Shown piece after piece: positions 1-7,746 of a DNA stretch of 64,000 bases. The notes beneath the pieces were generated by a model that worked only from the letters and a program-made list of their open reading frames with translations, ran no database searches and had not been told where the DNA came from. Position 1 is the stretch's first letter. Each line of letters opens with the position of its first letter. The DNA comes from Sphaerisporangium sp040649355 (GTDB lineage: Bacteria > Actinomycetota > Actinomycetes > Streptosporangiales > Streptosporangiaceae). The stretch is from contig NZ_JBICTU010000002.1 in the NCBI RefSeq assembly GCF_043197795.1, forward strand, positions 1 to 64,000, in the 5' to 3' direction. Both the position numbers and the translations under genes were made by a program.

Positions 1-91
1 ATCGGTTAACTCGATCGGTACCGCAGACGGACCTGGATGCCTCATACACATCAGAATAAGAAATTATCCGACAGATTTCAGGTGCACGACA

Positions 92-421
92 CTAGGCATC
101 TCGGCGCTGGTAGCGGTCGTACAGCAGCCCTCCGGCCGGACCGAGGAGCCCTTCAAGGATGCCTTCCGGCAGGCGTTCCACGCCGGACCTGCTTACGTCG
201 GCGGCCCGGCGGAAGACCTCCGCCCTTTCCCGCAGGCGGTTCGCCACCGTTCCAGCGGCCTGGGTCATCGTGCCGAGTTCGGCCCGTACGCGGTCGTGGT
301 GCGGGCCGTTCCAGCGCATCCGGGCCAATGCGTCGTGAACCGGCTTGAGGACGTCTTCGACGGCTTCCGCAAGATCGTCCGCTTCATGCGCCAAACGCAT
401 CATTTCATCATATTGCGACAC
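92..421 (-). CDS. WXG100-like small helical protein
   Basis: The 109-residue product is predicted to be almost wholly alpha-helical, with a W-N-G motif near residue 38 (RMRWNGPHHDRV) between two helices. This is the arrangement of WXG100/ESX-type proteins exported by type VII secretion systems. Start is GTG at 421, preceded by a GGCGGGGG ribosome-binding sequence; two in-frame ATG codons lie 6-7 codons later. It is transcribed divergently from the DUF1023 hydrolase at 499, with 77 bp between them, which suggests a secreted-effector locus. No type VII secretion genes are in the window. Family assignment rests on the motif and length only. Confidence 0.6.
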   Translation of the reverse strand: MSQYDEMMRLAHEADDLAEAVEDVLKPVHDALARMRWNGPHHDRVRAELGTMTQAAGTVANRLRERAEVFRRAADVSRSGVERLPEGILEGLLGPAGGLLYDRYQRRDA

Positions 422-498
422 CGCACCCCCGCCCCGCGTCTCATATCAATCATGGAGAATCCTTCCATATAAGGCGAAGCGCAGGTAGATTCCGCCCG

Positions 499-2169
499 GT
501 GGAGCCCGAGCGACTGGTCGATCCGGAGGAGCTTGAACAGCTGGCGAAACTCCTCACCGATCGGCGGCAACTCGCCGAGCAGTACTACGCACGCGCCGGT
601 CAGCTCATCGGCCAGGCGCAGGCAGGACCCATGGTCAGCGTGCTGCGCTGGGCCACGGACGCCCCCGCCGAGTTGCTGAACCGGGCCTCGATCGCCCGGG
701 CCGCCGAAAAGGGCGGCGACCCGTTCGTCGCGCTTAAGGCATTCGGCCTGACGACGTCAATTGGGTCGGTATCGGCCAAGCAAGGTACGCGATTAAGTGG
801 CGACCTTAAAGCTGTGCTCGAAAAGAACAAAACGGCCACCCCTGAGGAGCGGGCCGCCGCCGTCCGGACGTACTTCGCCAAGCTCAAGGCGGACGAACGG
901 TCGTGGCTCACGGCCAACCAACCCAACCTGGTAGGCGGTCTGGACGGGGCCCCCAGCGCCGTCCGCTTCGCCGCCAACAAACTGCTCATCGAACGCGCCC
1001 TCACCCACGAGCAGCAGGAACTAGCCCACCTGAAGGCCACAGACCCGAAGAACCCGCAAGTAGCCGTCCTGGAGGCCCGGGTCGCCCGTCTGACCGAGTT
1101 CCAGCAGCCGCGCATCACCGGCGACGGCCAGTCCAAGCCCCGCCAGTTCCTCCTCTTCGACCCGGCCAACGACGGACTCGTAGCCGAGGCCTTCGGCGAC
1201 CTGGCCAAAGCGGCCCACGTCGCCGTCATGGTCCCGGGCATCACCAACCGCCTCGACAACTACAAGGACATTGCTAAGGACGCTGAAGAGCTCATCAAGG
1301 ACCGACGGACGGGTAAGGATCTCGCCGACACGGCGGTGATCACCTGGCTCGGTTACGACACCCCGGAGTTCGGTGATTCCCCCTTGCCGAACAAAGCCGA
1401 AGCCGGCGCTCCGGAGCTGCATTCCTTCCGCGCCGGACTGGAGCTGGCCAAGAGCGCCAAGGTCTCCCTCTTCGCGCACAGCTACGGCACCTTGCTGTCC
1501 AGCAAAGCGCTGCAGCAAGGCACTTCATTCAACGCGGTCGTGTTCATGGGCAGTCCCGGACTGGGCTCCAACATCGAGAATGTGGCCGACCTGAAACTTC
1601 CGTCCGGTACACCGGTATTCGCCATGCGCGCGCCTGGTGACTGGGTCTCCTACACGCAAGCCCACGGCAGGGACCCCTCGGAAATGTCAGGCATCCAACG
1701 GCTGGCCACCGGACGGTCGTCTGGCCATTCGCAGTACTACATGGCCGACAACATCGCACTATCAAACCTACAGACGGTGCTCGTCGGGGACGGTTGCCTG
1801 CAGACCTTCACCGGCTCACCCGACCTGGACGACGAGAAGCCTGGAGCGGGGTTCGCCCGGATGTTGGTGCGAGAGATGCAGAGCCATGTTCCGCAATGGA
1901 AGACCGGTGAGCTGGGCGCAGCCCTTGATCCCATCATCAAGGGGCTGCAAGCGGGGACCGTCGATACGAACGCACTGTCGCTTGGTGCCGCGACTGTCGG
2001 CAGAGGAACCATCCTGGCCGCGACAATGGCCGGGTTGCACACGGCGGGGCTCGACGGCTACTTCTCCACCCAGGACGTCGCGGACATCATCGCCAAGAGC
2101 ATGGGAGAGGCCATCAAGGAGTTCGGCACTGCCGTGGATCAAGAGATTGAGAGAGGTCTGCTCCCATGA
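499..2169 (+). CDS. DUF1023-type alpha/beta hydrolase
   Basis: 556 residues. The first ~200 are helical and charged, and the rest is an alpha/beta-hydrolase domain of the DUF1023 type common in actinobacteria. Visible elements are the strand-turn VAVMVPGITN, the nucleophile elbow AHSYGT (Ser about 328), VVFMGSPG after it, and GHSQYY, which could hold the catalytic His. Substrate is unknown; the fold suggests an esterase/lipase. GTG start at 499. The stop overlaps the next ATG (ATGA at 2166), so it is translationally coupled to the small ORF and lipoprotein downstream. With the divergent WXG100-like gene the set resembles a type VII-linked effector locus, which is an inference. Confidence 0.75.
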   Translation: MEPERLVDPEELEQLAKLLTDRRQLAEQYYARAGQLIGQAQAGPMVSVLRWATDAPAELLNRASIARAAEKGGDPFVALKAFGLTTSIGSVSAKQGTRLSGDLKAVLEKNKTATPEERAAAVRTYFAKLKADERSWLTANQPNLVGGLDGAPSAVRFAANKLLIERALTHEQQELAHLKATDPKNPQVAVLEARVARLTEFQQPRITGDGQSKPRQFLLFDPANDGLVAEAFGDLAKAAHVAVMVPGITNRLDNYKDIAKDAEELIKDRRTGKDLADTAVITWLGYDTPEFGDSPLPNKAEAGAPELHSFRAGLELAKSAKVSLFAHSYGTLLSSKALQQGTSFNAVVFMGSPGLGSNIENVADLKLPSGTPVFAMRAPGDWVSYTQAHGRDPSEMSGIQRLATGRSSGHSQYYMADNIALSNLQTVLVGDGCLQTFTGSPDLDDEKPGAGFARMLVREMQSHVPQWKTGELGAALDPIIKGLQAGTVDTNALSLGAATVGRGTILAATMAGLHTAGLDGYFSTQDVADIIAKSMGEAIKEFGTAVDQEIERGLLP

Positions 2170-2249
2170 AGGATCAGGAAGCTTGGCGAGCCGAAAGCTT
2201 CGTCACTCTTTTGTCGGCATCCCCCTCGAACCGGAGCAGCCCGACATGA
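2166..2249 (+). CDS. 27-codon linking ORF between hydrolase and lipoprotein
   Basis: ATG at 2166 overlaps the hydrolase stop (ATGA), and its own stop overlaps the lipoprotein ATG at 2246 in the same way. The predicted peptide has 27 residues (starting MKDQEAWRAES) and no recognisable domain. The two consecutive 4-bp overlaps suggest that it serves mainly to carry terminating ribosomes from the hydrolase gene to the lipoprotein gene. It could also be chance, since the lipoprotein start may be used independently. Confidence 0.35.
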   Translation: MKDQEAWRAESFVTLLSASPSNRSSPT

Positions 2250-2719
2250 CGATCGGCATGCCCTACAGACGCACCCTCGCGATTCTCGCGCTGCTCTTCG
2301 GAGTGACCGCCTGCACGGACGAATCGAGTACCGCCATGACTCCCGAACAATCCCGACAAACCTTGATCAATGAGGCGAAGGCCATCATCCAAGCCGTTCT
2401 CCCAGGCACGGAACCGCGGGTGGTCGTGCAGACTAAGGACGCCCCCTGCGGGGGGGCGGTCGGCACCGACCACTCCAGCGTCGAAAGCCTCATCAATGTA
2501 CACAGTGACGCCGTTGACAAGTCGCTGACCTCAGAAGCGGTGTTCAACAAGGTTGTAGGCGTCCTTAAGCAGCGAGGATGGACCATCAACTACACCCAGA
2601 ACTATGTAGCTGGGGCCAAGCGGAAAGGCTTCGGGGGGATCAGCGCGGGGGTAGGTGACTCTCCAGTTGGGATCAACATCTCGGGCGACACCGAATGCGT
2701 GACGAACCCGGATGCGTAG
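2246..2719 (+). CDS. Small lipoprotein of unknown function
   Basis: 157 residues. A type II signal peptide is clear: basic start (PYRR), hydrophobic core (TLAILALLFG) and lipobox VTAC with the lipidated Cys near residue 23. The mature part has two further cysteines (APCGG and DTECV) that could form a disulphide. No family was recognised. ATG start is chosen because the signal peptide begins there and it overlaps the preceding ORF stop. Probably anchored on the outer face of the cytoplasmic membrane and made with the upstream hydrolase. It converges on the XRE regulator with 11 bp between stops. Confidence 0.75.
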   Translation: MTIGMPYRRTLAILALLFGVTACTDESSTAMTPEQSRQTLINEAKAIIQAVLPGTEPRVVVQTKDAPCGGAVGTDHSSVESLINVHSDAVDKSLTSEAVFNKVVGVLKQRGWTINYTQNYVAGAKRKGFGGISAGVGDSPVGINISGDTECVTNPDA

Positions 2720-2730
2720 GGCGTGCGGAG

Positions 2731-4107
2731 TCACGCCGCCAGTTCGGCACGCAGATTGTCACGGAACTCTCGTACCGCCACCGTGGTGTCGTACGGCTCC
2801 AGGCGGTCTGCGAAGCCGGTGATGAAGTCCACCGAGCGAGCCGAGCTGAGCGTCTTGGCCATCGGGATCGCGGCCCGCGCGGAGTCCAGGGCCTGCCCGA
2901 GTTCGCCCATCGCCAGGTAGGCATCGGCGGCGTGCACCAGGTTGAACTGAGCCGAGCGGGGAGCGCGTTCATGGAACGCCTCCACGGCCGCTTCGGCACA
3001 CTCCGCCGCCCGCTGGTGCTCACCGAGCAAGCTCCAGCAGCGCCCCGCCTCCGCGTTCAGTTCCACCTCCTCGTGTAGGGCGATCCACGCCGGATCACGA
3101 TCGGTGGCACCTGTGGAGTGGACCCGTTCGGCCTCGACGAGCAGGCCCTCAATCTGTCGGGCGCTGTGCTTGTCCCCCGTCTCGGCGGGCCTTGCCCGCA
3201 GGGCTGTGGCCCAGGCTTCTCTGATCATCAGCAGTGCCGTCACACGCGGCGGTGCCTGCCCGCAGCGGGCCGTGTCGGCCGCGGCCCGTGCCAGCCGGAC
3301 TGCCCATACGGGCTGCTCGGTGTGGATGGCCTGCTGGGTCAACGTCGACAGTACCCAGGCCCCCGTGATCGAGTCGTCCCCCGCCTTGGCAAACCTCAGC
3401 GCCTGCCCGAAGTGGTGCTGAGCTCGTCCATGATGATGCATGTCGAATGACGTCCAGCCCGCCATCCAGCTCATGCCCGCCGCCGCGCTCAGCAGCTTGG
3501 CGCCGACCTGCTCGTCGTAGCGGCCGTGGAGCAGGGGGGTGACGTTGCTGTTGAGGTAGCGCAGGACCACCGGGCGGACCAGGCCCGCGCCGAACTGGTG
3601 GTCCATCTGGCTGAACGCCTGGCGGGCCTCGTTGACGCGGGTGACGTCCGCCATGCCGACCGCCCGCCCGGAACCGGCGTGACCGGTGGACGCGGCCGGA
3701 CTGTCGTACGTCCAGGATGTCAGCCACTCCCCCAGCGCGGCGGGTACGAACGGCAGCGTGGCCAGCAGGTGACGGCGGGACGGATCCATCTCGAACCTCC
3801 ACAGAAGGTCGGCCGACTTCACCGTAGCCTCCAGCGAGCCGCCCCCACAGTCCACCAGCGGCCAGCAAGGTGTCTCCACGAAGGCCCACCCCTCGACCCA
3901 CCGTTCCACGTCGATCGCCGCGACGCCGAACACGGCCGCCATCCGCGCCCGGTGCCGCGCACGTACCCCCTGCTCACCCCGCTCCCACCGCGCCCACGTC
4001 GTCGGCGACACCCCGACCGCCTCCGCCGCCGCCTCCTGGCTGAGCCCCTTCCGCCGCCGCGCCCTGACCAGCTCCGGACGGCCCGCCTCACGCTCCAGCG
4101 CCCCCAT
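2731..4107 (-). CDS. XRE-family regulator with TPR-like C-terminus
   Basis: 458 residues. Residues ~10-65 form a helix-turn-helix of the XRE type (RRRKGLSQEAAAEAVGVS, then TTWARWERGEQ). The rest is a long alpha-helical region with TPR-like helices (LLGEHQRAAECAEAAVEAF, AYLAMGELGQALDSARAA). This architecture is common in actinobacteria, where such regulators sit beside a small HATPase protein; here that partner is divergent at 4325. ATG 4107 has GGGGTGG upstream. The 217-bp divergent spacer probably carries both promoters. The DUF397 gene often found with these pairs is not present. Confidence 0.8.
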   Translation of the reverse strand: MGALEREAGRPELVRARRRKGLSQEAAAEAVGVSPTTWARWERGEQGVRARHRARMAAVFGVAAIDVERWVEGWAFVETPCWPLVDCGGGSLEATVKSADLLWRFEMDPSRRHLLATLPFVPAALGEWLTSWTYDSPAASTGHAGSGRAVGMADVTRVNEARQAFSQMDHQFGAGLVRPVVLRYLNSNVTPLLHGRYDEQVGAKLLSAAAGMSWMAGWTSFDMHHHGRAQHHFGQALRFAKAGDDSITGAWVLSTLTQQAIHTEQPVWAVRLARAAADTARCGQAPPRVTALLMIREAWATALRARPAETGDKHSARQIEGLLVEAERVHSTGATDRDPAWIALHEEVELNAEAGRCWSLLGEHQRAAECAEAAVEAFHERAPRSAQFNLVHAADAYLAMGELGQALDSARAAIPMAKTLSSARSVDFITGFADRLEPYDTTVAVREFRDNLRAELAA

Positions 4108-4324
4108 GACCACCCCATCGGTAATCGTTCGATCGCTTCCTGTGACGACGATTACACCCCGGCCACCCGCACGCCAAGCCCTTCCGGGCAAACGACCAGA
4201 GATCGACCACCGCTGGTGCCGCCCTCCCCCGCTCCCGGCCAACGAGCAGGCAGCCACGTTCATTCGGCTCGCCCGTTGACCTTTCCTGCTGTCCACCGCC
4301 ACCGACAGCGAACGGAGCCCCTTT

Positions 4325-4978
4325 ATGCCACCCGCCGACCGCACCTCCCAGGAACCCGAGGACCACACCCCCGACCCCCTGGATCGACCGGAACACTTGG
4401 ACCAGGAGCCTTCTGCGGACAACCGCGACATCCGCGTACTCGTGCGGACCCTTCCCCACGGCTCGGCCGCGCGCCACGCCCGTACCGTCATCCGCGAAGT
4501 CCTCCAGCAAGCCGGCCTGACCCAGGACGCGGTGACCGACGCCGAGATCATCGCCGGCGAACTGGCCGCGAACGCCGAACGGCACGCCCGCCAGCCGTAC
4601 GAGCTGCGGATCTTCCACCTCGACGGAGTCCCCACCTGGTGTGAGATCGTCGACGGCGACCCGGACCCCGAGAAGATCCACGACGCCTTCCAACGGCTGT
4701 CCACGCTCCCCGAGCCGGACCTGTCCCTGCTCGCCGAGAACGGACGCGGCCTGCTGATGACCTACGAACTGTCCCAAGGCCACTGCCAGGCATACCGGAC
4801 GACCACGACCACCAACGCCCCCGGCAAAGCCGTCGCCTTCGCCCTCCCCACCGCCTCCGGAACGCACCTGACCTCCGCCCTCCCTCACGTCAGGGCTTCG
4901 CGCTCAAGCGGTTCCTGGACCGGGCCGCCGGGCCGGGTCGCTCCGACGAACGCCGAGCGGCACGCTCCGCAGCCGTAG
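4325..4978 (+). CDS. RsbW-like ATP-binding protein (HATPase_c_2)
   Basis: 217 residues. The centre is a GHKL-type ATP-binding domain of the anti-sigma-factor kinase class: N-box with ELAANAERHA near residue 80 and a G-box with ENGRGLLMTYELS near residue 140. Family members bind ATP and act as serine kinases or anti-sigma factors; the target here is unknown. It has a ~30-residue N-terminal and a ~40-residue C-terminal extension of low complexity. ATG start has GGAGCC upstream. Divergent from the XRE-TPR regulator, a pairing frequent in actinomycetes. Confidence 0.8.
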   Translation: MPPADRTSQEPEDHTPDPLDRPEHLDQEPSADNRDIRVLVRTLPHGSAARHARTVIREVLQQAGLTQDAVTDAEIIAGELAANAERHARQPYELRIFHLDGVPTWCEIVDGDPDPEKIHDAFQRLSTLPEPDLSLLAENGRGLLMTYELSQGHCQAYRTTTTTNAPGKAVAFALPTASGTHLTSALPHVRASRSSGSWTGPPGRVAPTNAERHAPQP

Positions 4979-4995
4979 GAGCTCATCACCCGAAG

Positions 4996-5019
4996 CCGGG
5001 CGCTAAACCGGGCGCTAAA
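4996..5019. repeat. Two perfect 12-bp tandem copies of CCGGGCGCTAAA
   Basis: Two adjacent identical 12-mers lie in the 80-bp spacer between the convergent HATPase and DUF6461 genes. No function is evident. Confidence 0.6.
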
Positions 5020-5058
5020 GAGGAGCTTCCGGCGTCCGGTACGGCCTGATGGCCGGGC

Positions 5059-5628
5059 TCACCAGGGCCTGGCACCCGCCGGCAGGGGGCGTTCGAGGAT
5101 TTCCCGGGTGAGCATGACGCCGGTGATGCTCGCCGCCAGTAGCAACGGCTCACCTCTTTCCGCCGCGCTATCGCCGGGCCCTACGGGGAATCCGGCCTGC
5201 TCCATGAGAGGGAGGAGATGGTCCGGGTCGCTCCCCCATCGTGAGCTGCTGGAAGCGTCCGGGTCGAAGCCGGTGACCACACTGCCGTCGCGGGCGTATG
5301 CGAACGCTTCCGAGGCGTTGTCGTTCCTGACCACCGACACGGCTCGGGTGCCGGCCGACAGCTCCTCGATCGCCCCCAGGCACTCCTCTCCGTGCACCTC
5401 GAGGAGCACCGCCCAGTCGCCGATCCGCGCGGCCAGCACGGTATCGGGGAACAGACCATCCCGCATGAGCTCGGCGAACGTCATGGAGCGGACGGACGCG
5501 GCGGGGACTCCGAATCTCGCCAGCGCCTCGTGTTCGTCAACGCCCTCGATGAACGTCAGGCACCATGTGTCGTCGACTTCGTAGTCATCCGCCAGCCAGG
5601 CGATGTCCTGCTTGCTCAAAGCCGTCAT
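5059..5628 (-). CDS. DUF6461-family protein (copy 1)
   Basis: 189 residues. The N-terminal pattern (IAWLADDYEVDDTWCLTF followed by FIEGVDEHEALARFGV) is the typical DUF6461 opening, with an acidic stretch and the C-x-T-F step. Family function is unknown; members are small cytosolic actinobacterial proteins often present as several paralogues. A second, divergent copy lies at 22467-23024. ATG 5628 has GGATGG upstream; longer frames upstream lack a credible start. Confidence 0.7.
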   Translation of the reverse strand: MTALSKQDIAWLADDYEVDDTWCLTFIEGVDEHEALARFGVPAASVRSMTFAELMRDGLFPDTVLAARIGDWAVLLEVHGEECLGAIEELSAGTRAVSVVRNDNASEAFAYARDGSVVTGFDPDASSSSRWGSDPDHLLPLMEQAGFPVGPGDSAAERGEPLLLAASITGVMLTREILERPLPAGARPW

Positions 5629-5770
5629 GACGCCATCCACGTGCTCGACTCGGGACAATTGGACCCGGGTCAGGCCGCCGAATGCGGGCGGACTGACCCG
5701 GGGCGACGATCTGCGGAGAGACCTTACCGGAGGGCCGAGATCCTGATCAGGGAACTCGGGACAGGAAGAC

Positions 5771-5965
5771 TTACTGCAGATCGAGCCAGAATCGGTCGCG
5801 GCGGAGTACGTCCAGGATCGTGTTCTCCGCTTCGATGTCAGCGGCCGTCGCGAAGTCACCCGCGGATTTCTGGATGCGCGTCAGCGGCGCACCGTACATG
5901 GCGCGTACGACGGCGGCTCCCGCCTGCGCCGCCTTTACGGTCAATTCCCCGTCAGTGATCAGCAT
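5771..5965 (-). pseudogene. Inositol monophosphatase N-terminal remnant
   Basis: A 64-codon frame begins at ATG 5965 and reads like the start of an IMPase/SuhB-type phosphatase (ITDGELTVKAAQAGAAVV, then SAGDFATAADIEAENTILDV, the segment before the first metal-binding Glu). It stops at TAA 5771. The metal-binding motifs that should follow, including DPLDGT, are absent from all frames downstream. The family is normally ~260 residues, so this is probably a decayed fragment. Confidence 0.6.
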
Positions 5966-6056
5966 GTGCGCAGGATAGCCGTGGCTGCTCCACCGCCTGA
6001 TCGACGAGATCGACGAACGTGGCTTCCCGACCGCCGGCACATCGAACGGCCATGGC

Positions 6057-6953
6057 TCACGCGGTGCGGGCGGGGGCGCGGAAGACCTGGCGGGTGTGCC
6101 ATTCGATGTTGGCGGCGTCGACGGGCGCGTGACCTGGTTGTGAGCGGCGGATCGGGCGTTCGGCCAGAGCGAAGACCATCGCCCTGGCGGCGGGCGTCCG
6201 GCCGACGAACTTCGCCGAGACGGTGATCGTACGCTCGCCGGTCATGCCGAGGACGCCCTTGTCGAACAGCTTGTGGTGAATCGAGCACAGGCACAGTCCG
6301 TTGGCGACGTCGTCCGGCCCCTCGAACGCCCGCCAGCGGACGTGGGCGGCGTCGAGGCCGACCGTGGTGCCGTCCAGCCAGCCGTCGTACGCGCAGAACG
6401 CGCAGCAGTACTCGTACGCGATGAGGACCTTCTCGCGGAAGGCGGGATCACGCCGGAGCGTCGTACGCGCCGGGACGCGGGCCGGATCGGCCGCGTCGTA
6501 GGTCTCCAGATCGAGTCCGGTGAACTGACAGATGTCCTCGTGCAGTGAGGGTTCGAAGTTCGCGTCGAGCAGGTGCCGTGCGAGGCGGACCACCAGGTGG
6601 GAGTCGTCGGACAGTGCGCGCAGGAGGTCGGGGTGGAGCCGGCCGGCGGCCTGGGAGTCACGAAGACGGCCCAGCTCCGGGCCAGGACTTCCCGGTCCGT
6701 TCACGGTGTCGACGAGCCAGATGCCGTCGTTGGTCAGGTGGTGGAACGGGTAGCCGGGGCTGGTCTGCCTCGGCGGCCCGAACTCCTTGAGCAGGCGCTT
6801 GAGGTCGGCCTCCGCGCCGCTGAACGGGATCGGCCGACCGCCGTGTCGCTGGAACCGGCCGAGGGCGTAGAGCAGGAGGAGCGGCTTGTGCGGCGCTCGT
6901 TCGCCGTCGCGCGTCCAGCGCCTGACATCGGCGACGCGCTGCACCCAATCCAT
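6057..6953 (-). CDS. Phosphorothioate-DNA-binding HNH endonuclease (ScoMcrA/SBD type)
   Basis: 298 residues. Residues ~1-150 match the sulfur-binding-domain proteins that read phosphorothioated DNA (RRWTRDGERAPHKPLLLLYA, SPGYPFHHLTNDGIW). Residues ~165-235 are an HNH nuclease: CCAFC at 183-187, DAAHVRW at 201-207 and HHKLF at 226-230. Known relatives such as ScoMcrA of Streptomyces coelicolor cut DNA carrying Dnd-type sulfur modification, so this is probably a standalone modification-dependent restriction enzyme. No dnd genes are in the window, as expected if it restricts incoming modified DNA. ATG 6953; divergent from the NYN gene. Confidence 0.85.
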   Translation of the reverse strand: MDWVQRVADVRRWTRDGERAPHKPLLLLYALGRFQRHGGRPIPFSGAEADLKRLLKEFGPPRQTSPGYPFHHLTNDGIWLVDTVNGPGSPGPELGRLRDSQAAGRLHPDLLRALSDDSHLVVRLARHLLDANFEPSLHEDICQFTGLDLETYDAADPARVPARTTLRRDPAFREKVLIAYEYCCAFCAYDGWLDGTTVGLDAAHVRWRAFEGPDDVANGLCLCSIHHKLFDKGVLGMTGERTITVSAKFVGRTPAARAMVFALAERPIRRSQPGHAPVDAANIEWHTRQVFRAPARTA

Positions 6954-7163
6954 GGCCCATCACCTTACGACGATGCTTCGTCGTGGCGACAGGTGTCGGT
7001 GTCCGACGATGACGAATCGCGAGGAGCCGAGCCGATGGATGGCCGGACCCGGAAGCGGTGACCGGTACGGTGACGGGGCTCCGAATACCTTTGTGCATCG
7101 AGTTCACATGTGCTGTAATTGACGCAGACGCACACCAGTGCACTCGTGGAGAGGACTTGGATC

Positions 7164-7691
7164 GTGATCACCCCCGTCACGCACCTGGACGAGTTCCGTG
7201 CCCGCGCCTCGCGGGCGAGTCGCCGTTCCCGTCACCTTGAGCTTCGGCGTGGCCGGGCCATGCACCTGCTCGACATCGAGAATCTCGTGGGCTCGACCCG
7301 TCCGACGACCTCCGAGGTCGAGGAGGTGATGACGATCTACGAGGCGCTCGTGCCGACAGGGCTCATGGACCACTACGTCGTGGCCGTGAACCACACCGCG
7401 CTGCTGGCGGTGGGGATCGCGTTCCACGGGGTGCGGTTGCTGGCCCGGTCCGGGCCCGACGGCGCCGACAGCGCCCTGGCCGAGACGGCCTACCAGGACC
7501 GTATCGACCTGCGGTTCGAGCGGGTCGTCATCGGATCCGGTGACGGCTTCTTCGTCGACCTCGCCCGGTGGCTGACCGAAGCGGGCCTGCACGTGACCGT
7601 CGTCTCGCGTCCCGGTTCTCTCAGCCGGCGCCTGTCCACCACCGTCCGCGACATCATCCCTCTCGAACCGCCCACGCAGCACGCCGCCTGA
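7164..7691 (+). CDS. NYN/PIN-like nuclease domain protein
   Basis: 175 residues. HLLDIENLVG (Asp37 with Asn40) and VVIGSGDGFFVDLARWL (Asp127) are the two acidic motifs of the NYN branch of PIN-fold nucleases, usually RNases. The core between them is short. GTG 7164 is chosen because GTGGAGAGG lies 9 nt upstream; an in-frame TTG lies at 7119 and an ATG at 7260. It follows the divergent SBD-HNH gene by 210 bp and ends at a hairpin facing the HExxH gene. Role in RNA cleavage is inferred from the motifs. Confidence 0.7.
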   Translation: MITPVTHLDEFRARASRASRRSRHLELRRGRAMHLLDIENLVGSTRPTTSEVEEVMTIYEALVPTGLMDHYVVAVNHTALLAVGIAFHGVRLLARSGPDGADSALAETAYQDRIDLRFERVVIGSGDGFFVDLARWLTEAGLHVTVVSRPGSLSRRLSTTVRDIIPLEPPTQHAA

Positions 7692-7710
7692 CAGACCGCC
7701 CTCACCTGCC

Positions 7711-7734
7711 GCCGCCGGGCCCACGCCCGGCGGC
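7711..7734. terminator. Bidirectional hairpin between convergent genes
   Basis: GCCGCCGGGC at 7711-7720 pairs perfectly with 7725-7734 across a 4-nt loop, between the NYN stop (7691) and the HExxH-gene stop (7747). There is no T-run. Confidence 0.6.
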
Positions 7735-7746
7735 AGCAGACCCGGT

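Noticed and set aside
1..91. The left edge before the WXG100-like gene
   Set aside because: No coding frame, RNA or repeat could be supported in these bases.
2731..4704. Starting the XRE regulator far upstream of 4107
   Set aside because: The extension has no domain, overlaps the divergent HATPase gene and would remove its promoter; ATG 4107 precedes the HTH directly.
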